Shown here one piece after another: positions 17,629 through 26,179 of a DNA stretch of 64,000 nucleotides. Source of the DNA: Nostoc sp. ATCC 43529 (lineage in GTDB: Bacteria > Cyanobacteriota > Cyanobacteriia > Cyanobacteriales > Nostocaceae); NCBI GenBank assembly GCA_003326205.1, contig LWTK01000046.1, positions 372,001 through 436,000 on the forward strand. The letters are read 5' to 3'. Position 1 is the first letter of the stretch. Every line of letters starts with the position of its first letter. The translations under genes were made by a program, and so were the position numbers. The notes beneath the pieces were generated by a model. The model ran no database searches, had not been told where the DNA came from, and was given only the letters and a program-made list of their open reading frames with translations.

Positions 17629-17727
17629 GGTTGTTGATTGTAGCACCTTGGTTATAGTTGCGATCGAAGGCGTTAACAATTCCTGAGGTGATAGGCAGAA
17701 GGCAGGGGGCAGGGGGCAGGTTTTTAC

Positions 17728-17925
17728 AAAAGGGTAGAAGATAGAATAAAACATCGTATCCATAACTAAATCAATAATGGTGTCATCCAAGCTTTCAATT
17801 ACTTGAGTACTCACAATTTTGCCAGCAGACCATTCCGTGACTTCCCACAAAGCACCAATAGCAATTCCAAAAGTAGCAATTGTCACTAAATACAAAATTC
17901 TATGATTCCGAAATATATTCAACAT
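17728..17925 (-). pseudogene. Remnant of a YjdF/DUF2238-like membrane protein
   Basis: An open frame of 108 codons runs 17925 to 17599, but only the first about 66 look genuine: a membrane segment (ILYLVTIATFGIAIGALWEV) followed by WSAGKIVSTQVI and DDTIIDLVMDTMF, as in DUF2238 proteins. After that an STRR tract (CCTGCCCCCTGCC units at 17692-17722) and the thiC riboswitch are read as codons. The gene is therefore cut short by repeat sequence. It is convergent with nothing and precedes thiC on the same strand. Confidence 0.5.
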
Positions 17926-17972
17926 TTAAGTGTTATTCAAAAAAATATTAATTTAAAACACGATTTTTATAA

Positions 17973-19322
17973 TTAATCCCAATTCTTATTAATATCGTCA
18001 TTATTTAAATTTTTAATGACCTGGTAATACCTTTGTTCTACATCTTTGTAATCTTGTTTTTGTGAGAGTGCCTCATGGCTATCTTGTAAAATCATGTCAG
18101 CATGATGCCGGAGGACTGCTTGATATCTAGAATTGTTAGTGTAAGTAGCAATTAAAGCTATAGCTTCTAATAAACGAATGGTGACTGCAATATCAGATCG
18201 CCCATACTGGCGAATTTGCTTAAAAGCAGCATCCACTAATTCCGTAAACTTTACGCCTTCGGCAATTACACGCACCTTATTACTATTATCATAGCGATAA
18301 GGTGAAGGGAAATTCCTTTGAACGAGGTGGCACAATCCAGCACTTAATTGGTCAATACAGCGAATTGCAGTAAATGGATCGTTCACAGCAGGAGATATAG
18401 CACGTAGGGCAATTTCTACTAACTGATTTATGGGAAATTCTACATCCTGTTGTTCTGTACGTTCTTTGCCCAAAATAAAGGCATCATTGATTTTTTTTAC
18501 AAGTTTTTTATTTACTTTTTTTCCAGGAAAAACTAAGACTAAATCGCTACCTTGAACCACAAATTTTCCCGGTCTAACCTTAAGACGTACTAGCAAATTT
18601 TGCTTGCAAGCAATCTTCATTAATTCTTTGTCGTCAACTGCTTGTAAATAACCAGTGCCATTAGCTCGAATCGGTAAAGCTTCCTCCTCAAAAGATATGG
18701 GAATTTTTTCAACTCCAAGGCTATCTTCTGATTCACCACGCCCAATTTTTTCTGGAAATAGCCGCTTAATTGCTAAATGTAAATCTTCACTAACATTTTG
18801 GATTACGTGAGATGCCTGAATTATTGTTGAAGCATGGTGGATAAAATAAATCAAAACACCAATACTAATAATTGCGAGTAAAATACCGACTGTAACCGCG
18901 ACCTGTGGCACAAACAGGCTGTATCCATCTCCTTCTCCATGAACTGTCCGCAGTACGAGCAAGCAGTAAATGAATGTACCAATAAATGTGCCAAGTACGA
19001 CTTGATTTCCTGTATCCTGCATAAAATTACGCAGAAGTCGGGGACCAAAATTGGAAGCAGCCAATTGCAGCGCCACGATGGTAATTGAAAAAGCTGTAGC
19101 AGCAACACTCACCATTGAACCTGCAACAGCTTCTAAAAGGGATCTTGCTCCATCAGCTCCACCTGTATAAACCCACCAGTAATTGACGTCTACCTTACCT
19201 GTGCGGTCAAGATTAAGCATTGTGAAAGCCAAAGCAGTAGCTACCACCGCCATAACCGCCGGTATGAACCAGTAACTTGAGTGGAGCTGATCCCACAGTT
19301 TGCTTATCTTGACATTTCTCAT
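17973..19322 (-). CDS. DUF2254 family integral membrane protein
   Basis: 449 residues. Four transmembrane segments in the N-terminal 170 residues (for example FIPAVMAVVATALAFTML and VTVGILLAIISIGVLIYF), with SMVSVAATAFSITIVALQLA and SNFGPRLLRNF as family hallmarks, then a cytoplasmic domain of about 280 residues (VRLKVRPGKFVVQGSDLVLVF, ISPAVNDPFTAIRCID). Function is unknown. Its ATG overlaps the stop of the MscS gene by four bases, so it is translationally coupled and is the last gene of a four-gene membrane operon. Confidence 0.88.
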   Translation of the reverse strand: MRNVKISKLWDQLHSSYWFIPAVMAVVATALAFTMLNLDRTGKVDVNYWWVYTGGADGARSLLEAVAGSMVSVAATAFSITIVALQLAASNFGPRLLRNFMQDTGNQVVLGTFIGTFIYCLLVLRTVHGEGDGYSLFVPQVAVTVGILLAIISIGVLIYFIHHASTIIQASHVIQNVSEDLHLAIKRLFPEKIGRGESEDSLGVEKIPISFEEEALPIRANGTGYLQAVDDKELMKIACKQNLLVRLKVRPGKFVVQGSDLVLVFPGKKVNKKLVKKINDAFILGKERTEQQDVEFPINQLVEIALRAISPAVNDPFTAIRCIDQLSAGLCHLVQRNFPSPYRYDNSNKVRVIAEGVKFTELVDAAFKQIRQYGRSDIAVTIRLLEAIALIATYTNNSRYQAVLRHHADMILQDSHEALSQKQDYKDVEQRYYQVIKNLNNDDINKNWD

Positions 19323-20326
19323 TGTTCGTTGGTTTGAGAATCTACTTTACCGTTGTTATCTTCTGAGGAGCGTACTTGAGCAAGTAAAAGAAGTGAATCA
19401 CTGATGCGGCGAGGCTTTGGTACTTCACCTTTACCAGATGGCCAACCTTCACGCTGACGGGAGCGGTTTCCATCTGTCTCTTCTGTCTGGTCGTGGAACA
19501 GAATTTGTTGAGTTGGGAAGGGCAAATCAATGCCATTTGCAACGAGAGTTTTCTTAATTGCAGTAATCACCTTGTCCCGCGAAGATAAATCATCTGCACG
19601 TCGTGGTGGATGAATCCACCAACGCACACGGATGTTAACAGTACTTTCAGCAAGTTCCATTACTAATACATCAGGAGCCGGGTCTTTTAAAACTTCATTT
19701 ACACTATGCATTGCGTCTAACATTAACTGTTTGGCACGGTCAATGTCGTCGTTGTAGCCAATGCCAACATCGTATTCTAATCGTCGGTTATCAAAGGCAG
19801 TGTTTACAGTTACAGAATTAGTAAATAATTCCGAGTTCGGAATGACAATCCGCCTACCATCGTAGGTTCTGATTGTTGTTGCGCGTGTCTCAATATTTTC
19901 GACCGTTCCTTCAAAGCCTTTAAAAACAATTTGGTCATCAATTTGAAAAGGTTCAGTGAGCAGAATTAAAATCCCAGCTAAGAAATTTTGCAAAATATCG
20001 CGGAAAGCAAAACCAATTGCAACACCACTAATTCCCAAAAGTTGTATCAAATCACCAGCTTGAAATGTAGGAATCACAATGGAAAGGGCGATAAACAACC
20101 CAATCAAAATTGTCAACCCCTGCGCTAACCTTCCTAGTACTAAACCTAAATTTCGGGCAGAACGACGATTGCGAGTTAGGCGCTTAACTAGTGCCTTAAT
20201 TCTGCTAGCAACAAATAAAAAGAAGATGAAGACAATTAACCCTAATACAATGTTTGGTAGCAAAGCTATCAAACCGTTAATCATAGTTTGAATCTTATCC
20301 CAAGCTGTCGATATTTCTGCATTCAT
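19319..20326 (-). CDS. MscS family mechanosensitive channel
   Basis: 335 residues. Three membrane segments at the N-terminus, then the pore-lining and beta-domain signature of MscS: GISGVAIGFAFRDILQNFLAG, EPFQIDDQI, FEGTVENIETRATTIRTYDG and IPNSELFTNSV. The C-terminal alpha/beta domain follows. Opens under membrane tension to release solutes on hypo-osmotic shock (family knowledge). A clear ribosome site TGAGGAAACTAC precedes ATG 20326. It lies 32 bp after the ion-channel gene and overlaps the DUF2254 gene. Confidence 0.93.
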   Translation of the reverse strand: MNAEISTAWDKIQTMINGLIALLPNIVLGLIVFIFFLFVASRIKALVKRLTRNRRSARNLGLVLGRLAQGLTILIGLFIALSIVIPTFQAGDLIQLLGISGVAIGFAFRDILQNFLAGILILLTEPFQIDDQIVFKGFEGTVENIETRATTIRTYDGRRIVIPNSELFTNSVTVNTAFDNRRLEYDVGIGYNDDIDRAKQLMLDAMHSVNEVLKDPAPDVLVMELAESTVNIRVRWWIHPPRRADDLSSRDKVITAIKKTLVANGIDLPFPTQQILFHDQTEETDGNRSRQREGWPSGKGEVPKPRRISDSLLLLAQVRSSEDNNGKVDSQTNEQ

Positions 20327-20358
20327 GTAGTTTCCTCACTAAGTAATTTTTGCTAACG

Positions 20359-21174
20359 TTAACGCTCAGAATTTTGATGCAATAATTCTTGAATTTCTCC
20401 GCGCAATGCTGCGATTTCACTCTGAAGCATTTGAATCGATTTTGCTCCAGCTAACTCTGCTTCATCATCATCGGCATCACGACCAATAAAAAACGTCGCC
20501 AGAGTCGCAGTAACATAGCCAAACACGGCAAACGCATATAAGGCTAAGAAAAAACAAAGTACCCGTCCTTCGGGCGTTTTGGGCCAATACTCAGAACCCA
20601 TTGTTGTTATAAGCATTGCTGTCCACCATAAAGCAGTGCCGTAATTATGCAACCCTGATTCCACAGGAACTTCGTTTTCAAAGGCATACATCCCTGCTGC
20701 TCCTATTAAAGTAACTATCATTGTTAATGCCACAACATAACCAAACCCTCGACGGCTAATACTTGCTCCTAAAACCCGCATCCCTCGGTTAGCACGAGTC
20801 ATGACTCGCAACAACTGTAAGCCTCGCACAGCCCGTGCTGTTCTTAATATACGTACCACCCGTATAATCCGAAAAGTACGCAGTGCTGGCAACACCAAAG
20901 AAATAGCTGTTAGCCAGTTGGTTTTGATATAGGAAGGTTTATGAGGAGCGATCGCTAGTTTAAGTAGAAAATCTAATATAAAAATAATCCAAATAGTGAT
21001 GCTAAAAGCTTCCAGTAAAGAGTTTAATCCCCAGACGATCTCGATGATGAATAGTGCTAGCCATACAAAGCCCAGCACCAGCATTGGAATTTCTAGCCAA
21101 TCTTCCAACTGTTGCAAGACTTCATTACGTTCTTTTTCTAGGGCTTGTTTTTCTGAAAGCTTTGAACTACTCAT
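20359..21174 (-). CDS. Voltage-gated-like 6TM ion channel with atypical selectivity filter
   Basis: 271 residues. Helices S1-S4 cover residues about 30-140. S4 has the arginine-every-third pattern (RTFRIIRVVRILRTARAVRG) of a voltage sensor. The pore loop reads LWWTAMLITTMGSEYWP where potassium channels have TVGYG, so the GYG carbonyl signature is missing. S6 is LCFFLALYAFAVFGYVTATL, and a short cytoplasmic coiled coil (SIQMLQSEIAALRGEI) ends the protein. Ion preference cannot be assigned. It begins eight bases after the DUF389 stop and belongs to the same operon. Confidence 0.87.
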   Translation of the reverse strand: MSSSKLSEKQALEKERNEVLQQLEDWLEIPMLVLGFVWLALFIIEIVWGLNSLLEAFSITIWIIFILDFLLKLAIAPHKPSYIKTNWLTAISLVLPALRTFRIIRVVRILRTARAVRGLQLLRVMTRANRGMRVLGASISRRGFGYVVALTMIVTLIGAAGMYAFENEVPVESGLHNYGTALWWTAMLITTMGSEYWPKTPEGRVLCFFLALYAFAVFGYVTATLATFFIGRDADDDEAELAGAKSIQMLQSEIAALRGEIQELLHQNSER

Positions 21175-21182
21175 AAATGGTC

Positions 21183-22466
21183 TTATTGTTTACTAGCAGG
21201 TGTTTCTAGCACGTTGACATCAACTAGAGGTGTCACATTTAAGTCCTGTTTCAATAATTGGGTTTGAATTGATTGGGTGAGGCGTGAGCGTATTTCTTCA
21301 CTAGACGCTGTAACTCCCGGTTGACGCTGCACATAAACAACAGATAGCAGGGTATCCTGCCCTTCAATATTGGATCGTGTAAAGCGCACATTCGACTCGA
21401 CTAATTTTGCTAAACCAACTTGCTCCACAGTTTTCTGAACTTGGGCGTTGGCACGTTGGGCAAGGCTAGAGCGTTGTAAATTGGGAGAATTAGAGAACTG
21501 CCAAGTTAGTAAAAGAGCCAATGCGATGACAGTTATCGCCAAGGAAATAGCGAAAACCCGTTTTTTACCACGCTGATAGCGAGTTTCTTGAGCAGACAAC
21601 CCGAACATTCTAAACAACAAAGCTGCGGAAAAGTTAATACCGCATAGTTGCAAAAACAGTAAAAACAGTCCCGAAATTACCATGTCCCATCTGCCGACTG
21701 CACTGGACATACCCACAATTCCCGCAGGTGGAGCCAAAGAAGCGGCGACTAACATCCCTGTTGCTGCTCCAGATACTAAACTGCTCCGTTCTGATTGAAC
21801 CAAGTTGAGCGCCCCTGCGGCTCCGGCTGCCAAGGGTATAAGTACCGCCACTGCTGAAACTTGGCTATTGTCTAACATTAAACTAGTAGGAATTTGTTGT
21901 CGTAATATCAGACTCAGTAGCCAAGTAGTGGCAATTGTGACTGCTAAAGCAGCAAAATATCGTAAAATACTCCGTCGCAGGAGTTGGCGATCGCCCCATG
22001 CAGTAGCGATCGCTGTATTCATTGCCGGGCCTGCGAAGGGTGCAATCAACATCGCCGCCACCAGCAAGTAACTTGTATTGGTATACAAGCCAATCCACAC
22101 TACAAAACCTGCCAGTGCCGCATAACCAAGAAAACCTCGCCAAGAGCCAACACTTTGCAAACCAGAAAGAAAAATCTCAATCGGACTGCGTTCTTCCACA
22201 TCTACAACTTGTTGCGGCGCTTGAGATGCGGGTGGTTGCAGAGTCATCACACCAGTTGGTATGAGCGTAATTTGTACTTTGGGTAAGTCTTGTAACTTCT
22301 CCAGAACTTTCCCCACTTCTCGATTAGAAACATGAACGATCGCTACATCAATCGGTTCTTCTGCATTTCCTTCAAATCGAGCCAGATTTGTGCCGTTATG
22401 AGATTTGGCAATATCGATAACAGCTTTTCCATTTCCCCGTGGTACTTGGATAATGAGTTGACGCAT
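21183..22466 (-). CDS. DUF389 (TIGR00341-like) membrane protein
   Basis: 427 residues. A soluble N-terminal domain of about 80 residues (MRQLIIQVPRGNGKAVIDIA) is followed by several membrane helices with glycine/proline-rich motifs typical of DUF389: LVAAMLIAPFAGPAMNTAIA and ASLAPPAGIVGMSSAVGRWD. A C-terminal periplasmic tail follows the last helix. Function is unknown. It is the first gene of the operon DUF389, ion channel, MscS, DUF2254, so any promoter should be in 22467-23115, shared with the divergent SLH gene. Confidence 0.87.
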   Translation of the reverse strand: MRQLIIQVPRGNGKAVIDIAKSHNGTNLARFEGNAEEPIDVAIVHVSNREVGKVLEKLQDLPKVQITLIPTGVMTLQPPASQAPQQVVDVEERSPIEIFLSGLQSVGSWRGFLGYAALAGFVVWIGLYTNTSYLLVAAMLIAPFAGPAMNTAIATAWGDRQLLRRSILRYFAALAVTIATTWLLSLILRQQIPTSLMLDNSQVSAVAVLIPLAAGAAGALNLVQSERSSLVSGAATGMLVAASLAPPAGIVGMSSAVGRWDMVISGLFLLFLQLCGINFSAALLFRMFGLSAQETRYQRGKKRVFAISLAITVIALALLLTWQFSNSPNLQRSSLAQRANAQVQKTVEQVGLAKLVESNVRFTRSNIEGQDTLLSVVYVQRQPGVTASSEEIRSRLTQSIQTQLLKQDLNVTPLVDVNVLETPASKQ

Positions 22467-23115
22467 TCTATCCTCCTACCGCTAACCATCTTGCTTTTTC
22501 AGACAATAACTCTACTACCCAAAGAAAGATTTTTTGAAAGATGTATCTTATATTCAATTAGCACTTAATTTTTGTCCGTAAAATGGGTACATAGTAAAAT
22601 AACTGATAGCCAAGGTAGCAAAAAAGTTATATAAGGAAAATTTCATTAATTTATTGTTTGAGACTTAGATTAAATCTAAATAGTGGAAAAGTCGTGGAGA
22701 ACTCCGCTATATTTTTCTTCTCGAAAGCAAGCTTTAGATTTTATTACTTAGATTTATAGCAGTCCTAAATCATTCATAAAAATTATATCTCTCTTTCTTC
22801 TTTCCTTTGCGTCTTTTGCATTCTACCCTACGAGAATCCGCTCCGCGTCTATGCAGTTCGTTCCCTAATCTATATTTTTCACAACTAAAATAAGATTGCT
22901 ATAAAATTATTCTATTAACATAAGCCGTTACTAAAACATTGACGTTTTTGATATTTTCGTTGTTGCGTTATCTATATCTAAAGTAATAAGCATAGTCAGT
23001 CTTTAGTAGTATTTAAATCTGTGGGATAAATTTCTCCACTAAATCTCCACTATTTGTTAATAACTATTGAAGTATTATAAAGAATGGATAATTGAAAAAA
23101 TAAGGGGCATGGATC
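22467..23115. other. Divergent promoter region with repeat text
   Basis: About 650 bp, AT-rich. It contains a TTAGATTAAATCTAA palindrome at about 22665-22679 and repeat blocks tttcctttgcgtcttttgc near 22795-22820 related to the TATAGGACTTACG family. No gene seen. Confidence 0.45.
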
Positions 23116-24030
23116 ATGACACAGTTAACTAAGTTAGTGTCAGCAAGTGTATCTTTACTAACTTTAAATTTAACAGTACTAGCAGTTGGAGCATTGGATA
23201 CCTATGCTCAATCTTCCCCTACAACTACCTTTAGTGATGTTCAACCTAATTACTGGGCACAGCCATTTATTCGAGGTTTGGCTGCAAGAAATATTGTAAC
23301 TGGATATCCTGATGGTACGTTTCGACCAGAACAGCCAGTAGACCGCGATGAGTTTGCAGCAATCATTCGTAAAGCTTTTAATCAACCACCAATTCGTCAA
23401 ATACAAAGTGGTGCTGTATATAAAGATATTCCTGCGAACTATTGGGCTACTCGCCCCATTGAAGAAGCATATCAACAAGGATTTATGGCAGGTTATCCTG
23501 GTGGTTATTTTCGTCCTAATCAACCCGTTTCTAAGATTGAGGCTATAGTTGCTTTAAGCAAAGGATTGAATTTAACTCCTAATATATCAGCAGTTCCTTT
23601 TCCCACAGTCGCGCAGAGAGTAGTTCCTCAACAAACTACACAGAAAGCTGTAAAAAGACGTATTTTCATGCCACTTGGATTTACTGGTTTGTTGCAGCCT
23701 TTAATAATACCAAAAGCCCAAGCTGCATCAACAACCGCTCGACAGGCGGCTCGTCCTGCATCATTTATTATTACTAACACTTACGCAGATGCCAACAAAA
23801 TTCCGCAATATGCAGTTGGAGACGTAGCAACAGCGACACAAAAAAATATAGTCGTCAACTATCCCAATCCCAAAGTTATAAATCCAACTAAACCTGCAAC
23901 TAGAGGAGAAATCACAGCTTTAGTTTATCAAACTTTAGTTTCTCAAGGAAAAATCGAACCACTTGCTGTTAATTCATCTGCTAATAAGTATATTGTTCGC
24001 ATTCCTAATAGGAACCAAAATACTCAATAA
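23116..24030 (+). CDS. SLH-domain exported protein
   Basis: 304 residues with a signal peptide (LTLNLTVLAVGALDTYAQ). Two SLH motifs follow directly: FSDVQPNYWAQPFIRGLAAR with GYPDGTFRPEQPVDRDEFA, then YKDIPANYWATRPIEEAYQQ with GYPGGYFRPNQPVSKIEA. A third, weaker one is at the C-terminus (YAVGDVATATQKNIVVNYP, PATRGEITALVY). It is expected to bind peptidoglycan at the outer-membrane side. There is no beta-barrel, unlike the porin at 6397. Divergent from the membrane operon. Confidence 0.88.
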   Translation: MTQLTKLVSASVSLLTLNLTVLAVGALDTYAQSSPTTTFSDVQPNYWAQPFIRGLAARNIVTGYPDGTFRPEQPVDRDEFAAIIRKAFNQPPIRQIQSGAVYKDIPANYWATRPIEEAYQQGFMAGYPGGYFRPNQPVSKIEAIVALSKGLNLTPNISAVPFPTVAQRVVPQQTTQKAVKRRIFMPLGFTGLLQPLIIPKAQAASTTARQAARPASFIITNTYADANKIPQYAVGDVATATQKNIVVNYPNPKVINPTKPATRGEITALVYQTLVSQGKIEPLAVNSSANKYIVRIPNRNQNTQ

Positions 24031-24136
24031 TAGCTAACATAGCAATTCTAGTTTAGTAGTAATTTTTTCACAAATAATTTAGAATTGCTATCATGTAATA
24101 AACAATTTCAAGAATCTAATACCAGATTTTAATAAT

Positions 24137-24697
24137 TTGGAACAGATTGATTATGATTATGAAGAACGGGTGCATGATGTTTATCAGACTCAAACCAGAC
24201 AAACGCCTTTAGAAACATCAACACCTGTAGAGACATCAACACCTGTAGATGCTTCACTAGCCTCTAGCGATCGCAATAGATATAAGTATGAAAATGAACC
24301 AAATCTTTACCAAGCAAATGAGCAAAATCACCAAAACCTAAAACTATACGAAGAACGTTTAGTTGCCAATAAATCGCGTTTTAAAACAGGAGAAGTATCT
24401 GTTGGCAAACGTGTTGAAACTGAGACAGCAAAAGTTTCTGTACCAGTTGAAAAAGAAAGCGTAATTATTGAACGCACTACTCCACAAGGAGGTGCTAGAA
24501 CTGTATCGCCTGGTGAAGCTGACTTTCGTGAAGGAGAAGTTGCTCGTATGGAGGTTTATGAAGAAACTGCTGATGTTAAAAAGCAACCGATTTTACGCGA
24601 GGAAGTGAAAGTTAAAAAGGTAGTCGATCGCGATACAGTTGAAGCCAAAGATACTGTTCGTCGTGAAGAGTTAGACATCGATCGCAATGATAAATAA
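24137..24697 (+). CDS. DUF2382 (YsnF/AvaK-like) stress protein
   Basis: 186 residues. A low-complexity N-terminus with a small repeat (ETSTPVETSTPVDAS) precedes one DUF2382 domain (residues about 70-180): LYEERLVANKSRFKTGEVSV, TAKVSVPVEKESVIIERT, VKKQPILREEVKVKK. Related cyanobacterial proteins usually carry an N-terminal PRC-barrel, which is absent here. The start is uncertain: the frame begins at TTG 24137 without a clear ribosome site, and GTG or internal codons are possible. Role unknown; relatives are linked to desiccation or osmotic stress and akinetes. Confidence 0.75.
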   Translation: MEQIDYDYEERVHDVYQTQTRQTPLETSTPVETSTPVDASLASSDRNRYKYENEPNLYQANEQNHQNLKLYEERLVANKSRFKTGEVSVGKRVETETAKVSVPVEKESVIIERTTPQGGARTVSPGEADFREGEVARMEVYEETADVKKQPILREEVKVKKVVDRDTVEAKDTVRREELDIDRNDK

Positions 24698-24884
24698 TTA
24701 CCTGCTAGAAGAAGCTGAGTAATTTTTAGCTAACTATTACTAAAACAACAGTAATAGTTCCTGATTTTGAGTATTACGTTCCTGATATTTACTCGCACTT
24801 TGATAACCTATGTGCGGGAATTTTTTATATTTAAAGTTAATTTGGGGCATTGCTGAATTAAAGTATGAAATTTAATCAATATCT

Positions 24885-24930
24885 CAAACTCCTCCTCTCT
24901 CTGTGCGCCTGGAACGTCTCTGCGTGAATT
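24885..24930. repeat. Dispersed repeat fragment (CTCTGTGCGCCTG type)
   Basis: Blocks ctcctctctctgtgcgcctgg and tctctgcgtgaatt lie in the gap between the DUF2382 gene and the SPP-like gene. Same text family as near 12405-12440 and 59169-59330. Confidence 0.4.
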
Positions 24931-24956
24931 AAATTCATACCTAGATTCAGCAACAC

Positions 24957-25727
24957 CTAATTTGAAATAGGTTGCGATTGCCACCTGTTAGGGAATGGCA
25001 AAATATTAAAATAGATCAATCCTTCAAGAATACCAGTAGCACCAGGATAATGAGTTAAATAGTGCCAAGGATAATGTGTTTTATAATACCACGCAAGTAG
25101 TTCTGTTTGGGCATCACTAACGATAATCCCAGCTGATGACAGTTGAAATAAACTGATATCATTTCCCGAACCTCCACAAACAATAGTTGCATCTGATTGC
25201 GCTTGCAGCAATTGTTGTAGATATGCAGTTGCTTTACCTTTGTTACTGTTCTTGGGTATGATATCAACATCTCGTCCATTGCTAAAAATCACCTGAGTTT
25301 GCAATCCAGTAAAATTTAACAAATCTTGTAAATCGTGGATGACCTCAAGCGGCGCAGACATATCTAAATAAAAGCTTAATTTCCAAGATGTTTGTTTGCT
25401 GTCGGGTTGAGGTATCAATGCAGAAAAATAACTAGCAATAGCCCAAACAGCATCCTTATTCCAATCTTGTGAAACTTGATTTTGCCAATCCTTATCTAAA
25501 AGTACACCCTGTTGATAAATCTCAGTACCTACACTAGTAATTAAATAATCGGGTTTTAAAAGCTTTGCTTGTGCTATTAACCGACGACTAGAAGCATAAG
25601 AGCGACCAGTAACATAGACTAAGTATATCTGTTTGCGTATGCCTTTTAGCCTTTGGTTTAAAGCCGCAATAGCTCGATTGTTACCGACCAATGTATTATC
25701 TAATTCAATAACTAAAACCAATTTCAT
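24957..25727 (-). CDS. Sucrose-phosphate phosphatase homologue with two substituted catalytic residues
   Basis: 256 residues, HAD-type fold of the cyanobacterial SPP family that removes phosphate from sucrose-6-phosphate. A strong GGAGGAG ribosome site precedes ATG 25727. The family motif SDLDNT appears as I7-E8-L9-D10-N11-T12, so the Asp nucleophile is Glu. Motif III Lys is kept (SNK163). Motif IV, normally GDSGND, reads G185-G186-S187-G188-N189-D190, so a metal-binding Asp is Gly. Sugar-binding features such as TGRSYASSRRL, SVGTEIY and VIFSNGRDVDI are kept. Each change is one base from Asp. It lies downstream of spsA on the same strand. It may be inactive, regulatory, or decaying. Confidence 0.85.
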   Translation of the reverse strand: MKLVLVIELDNTLVGNNRAIAALNQRLKGIRKQIYLVYVTGRSYASSRRLIAQAKLLKPDYLITSVGTEIYQQGVLLDKDWQNQVSQDWNKDAVWAIASYFSALIPQPDSKQTSWKLSFYLDMSAPLEVIHDLQDLLNFTGLQTQVIFSNGRDVDIIPKNSNKGKATAYLQQLLQAQSDATIVCGGSGNDISLFQLSSAGIIVSDAQTELLAWYYKTHYPWHYLTHYPGATGILEGLIYFNILPFPNRWQSQPISN

Positions 25728-26179
25728 TTTTACTTTTCTCCTCCGAAATGATAATCAGATTGTGTAGTAAATATGATTTATTTTGCCAACCAATTTGATA
25801 CAAAAATTGATGTTGATTAACACATTTTCACTATTTAAAATTGAATTAATTACATCAAGAGCAATTATTTAGATTCAAAGTTTTAATCAAAATTGCACTA
25901 TAGAAACTATAGAAACTAAGGTGATGCGCTTTTAAATTGCATAGTTCAACTCGCTAGAAAGACGCTCTGACGCGGTGAGGAAGTTGGAGTCTTCTCTACG
26001 AGACGCTGCGCGTTGGCGGAAGCCTCTCGTAGAGAAGGCGGTTCCCGTCGAGTCCAGACTTCCGAACCCGTTCGCTCTTAGCGTTCCCGTTCGCGTAGCG
26101 TCTCCGAAGGAGAAGGGTAGGGGGACACGGAGATGCAATTTGAATGACGATTAGCTGATATTTTTTAATTTTTATAAAT
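25728..26179. other. Spacer between spsA and the SPP-like gene, with repeat cluster
   Basis: AT-rich flanks enclose a GC-rich repeat block at about 25970-26120. No real gene; the 68-codon frame here is repeat text. Confidence 0.5.
25970..26120. repeat. GC-rich palindromic dispersed repeat
   Basis: Contains a perfect 13-bp inverted repeat CTTCTCTACGAGA (25991-26003) and TCTCGTAGAGAAG (26025-26037), then gcgttcccgttcgcgtagcg and tctccgaaggagaag units. Such blocks are common in Nostoc genomes. It lies within the sucrose gene pair and could reduce read-through from spsA. Confidence 0.7.

Noticed and set aside
17599..17925. Full 108-codon protein upstream of thiC
   Set aside because: The last 40 codons are STRR and riboswitch sequence; only the first part is kept as a remnant.
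25932..26138. 68-codon minus-strand frame
   Set aside because: It is the GC-rich palindromic repeat read as codons (Arg/Ser/Thr-rich, low complexity).
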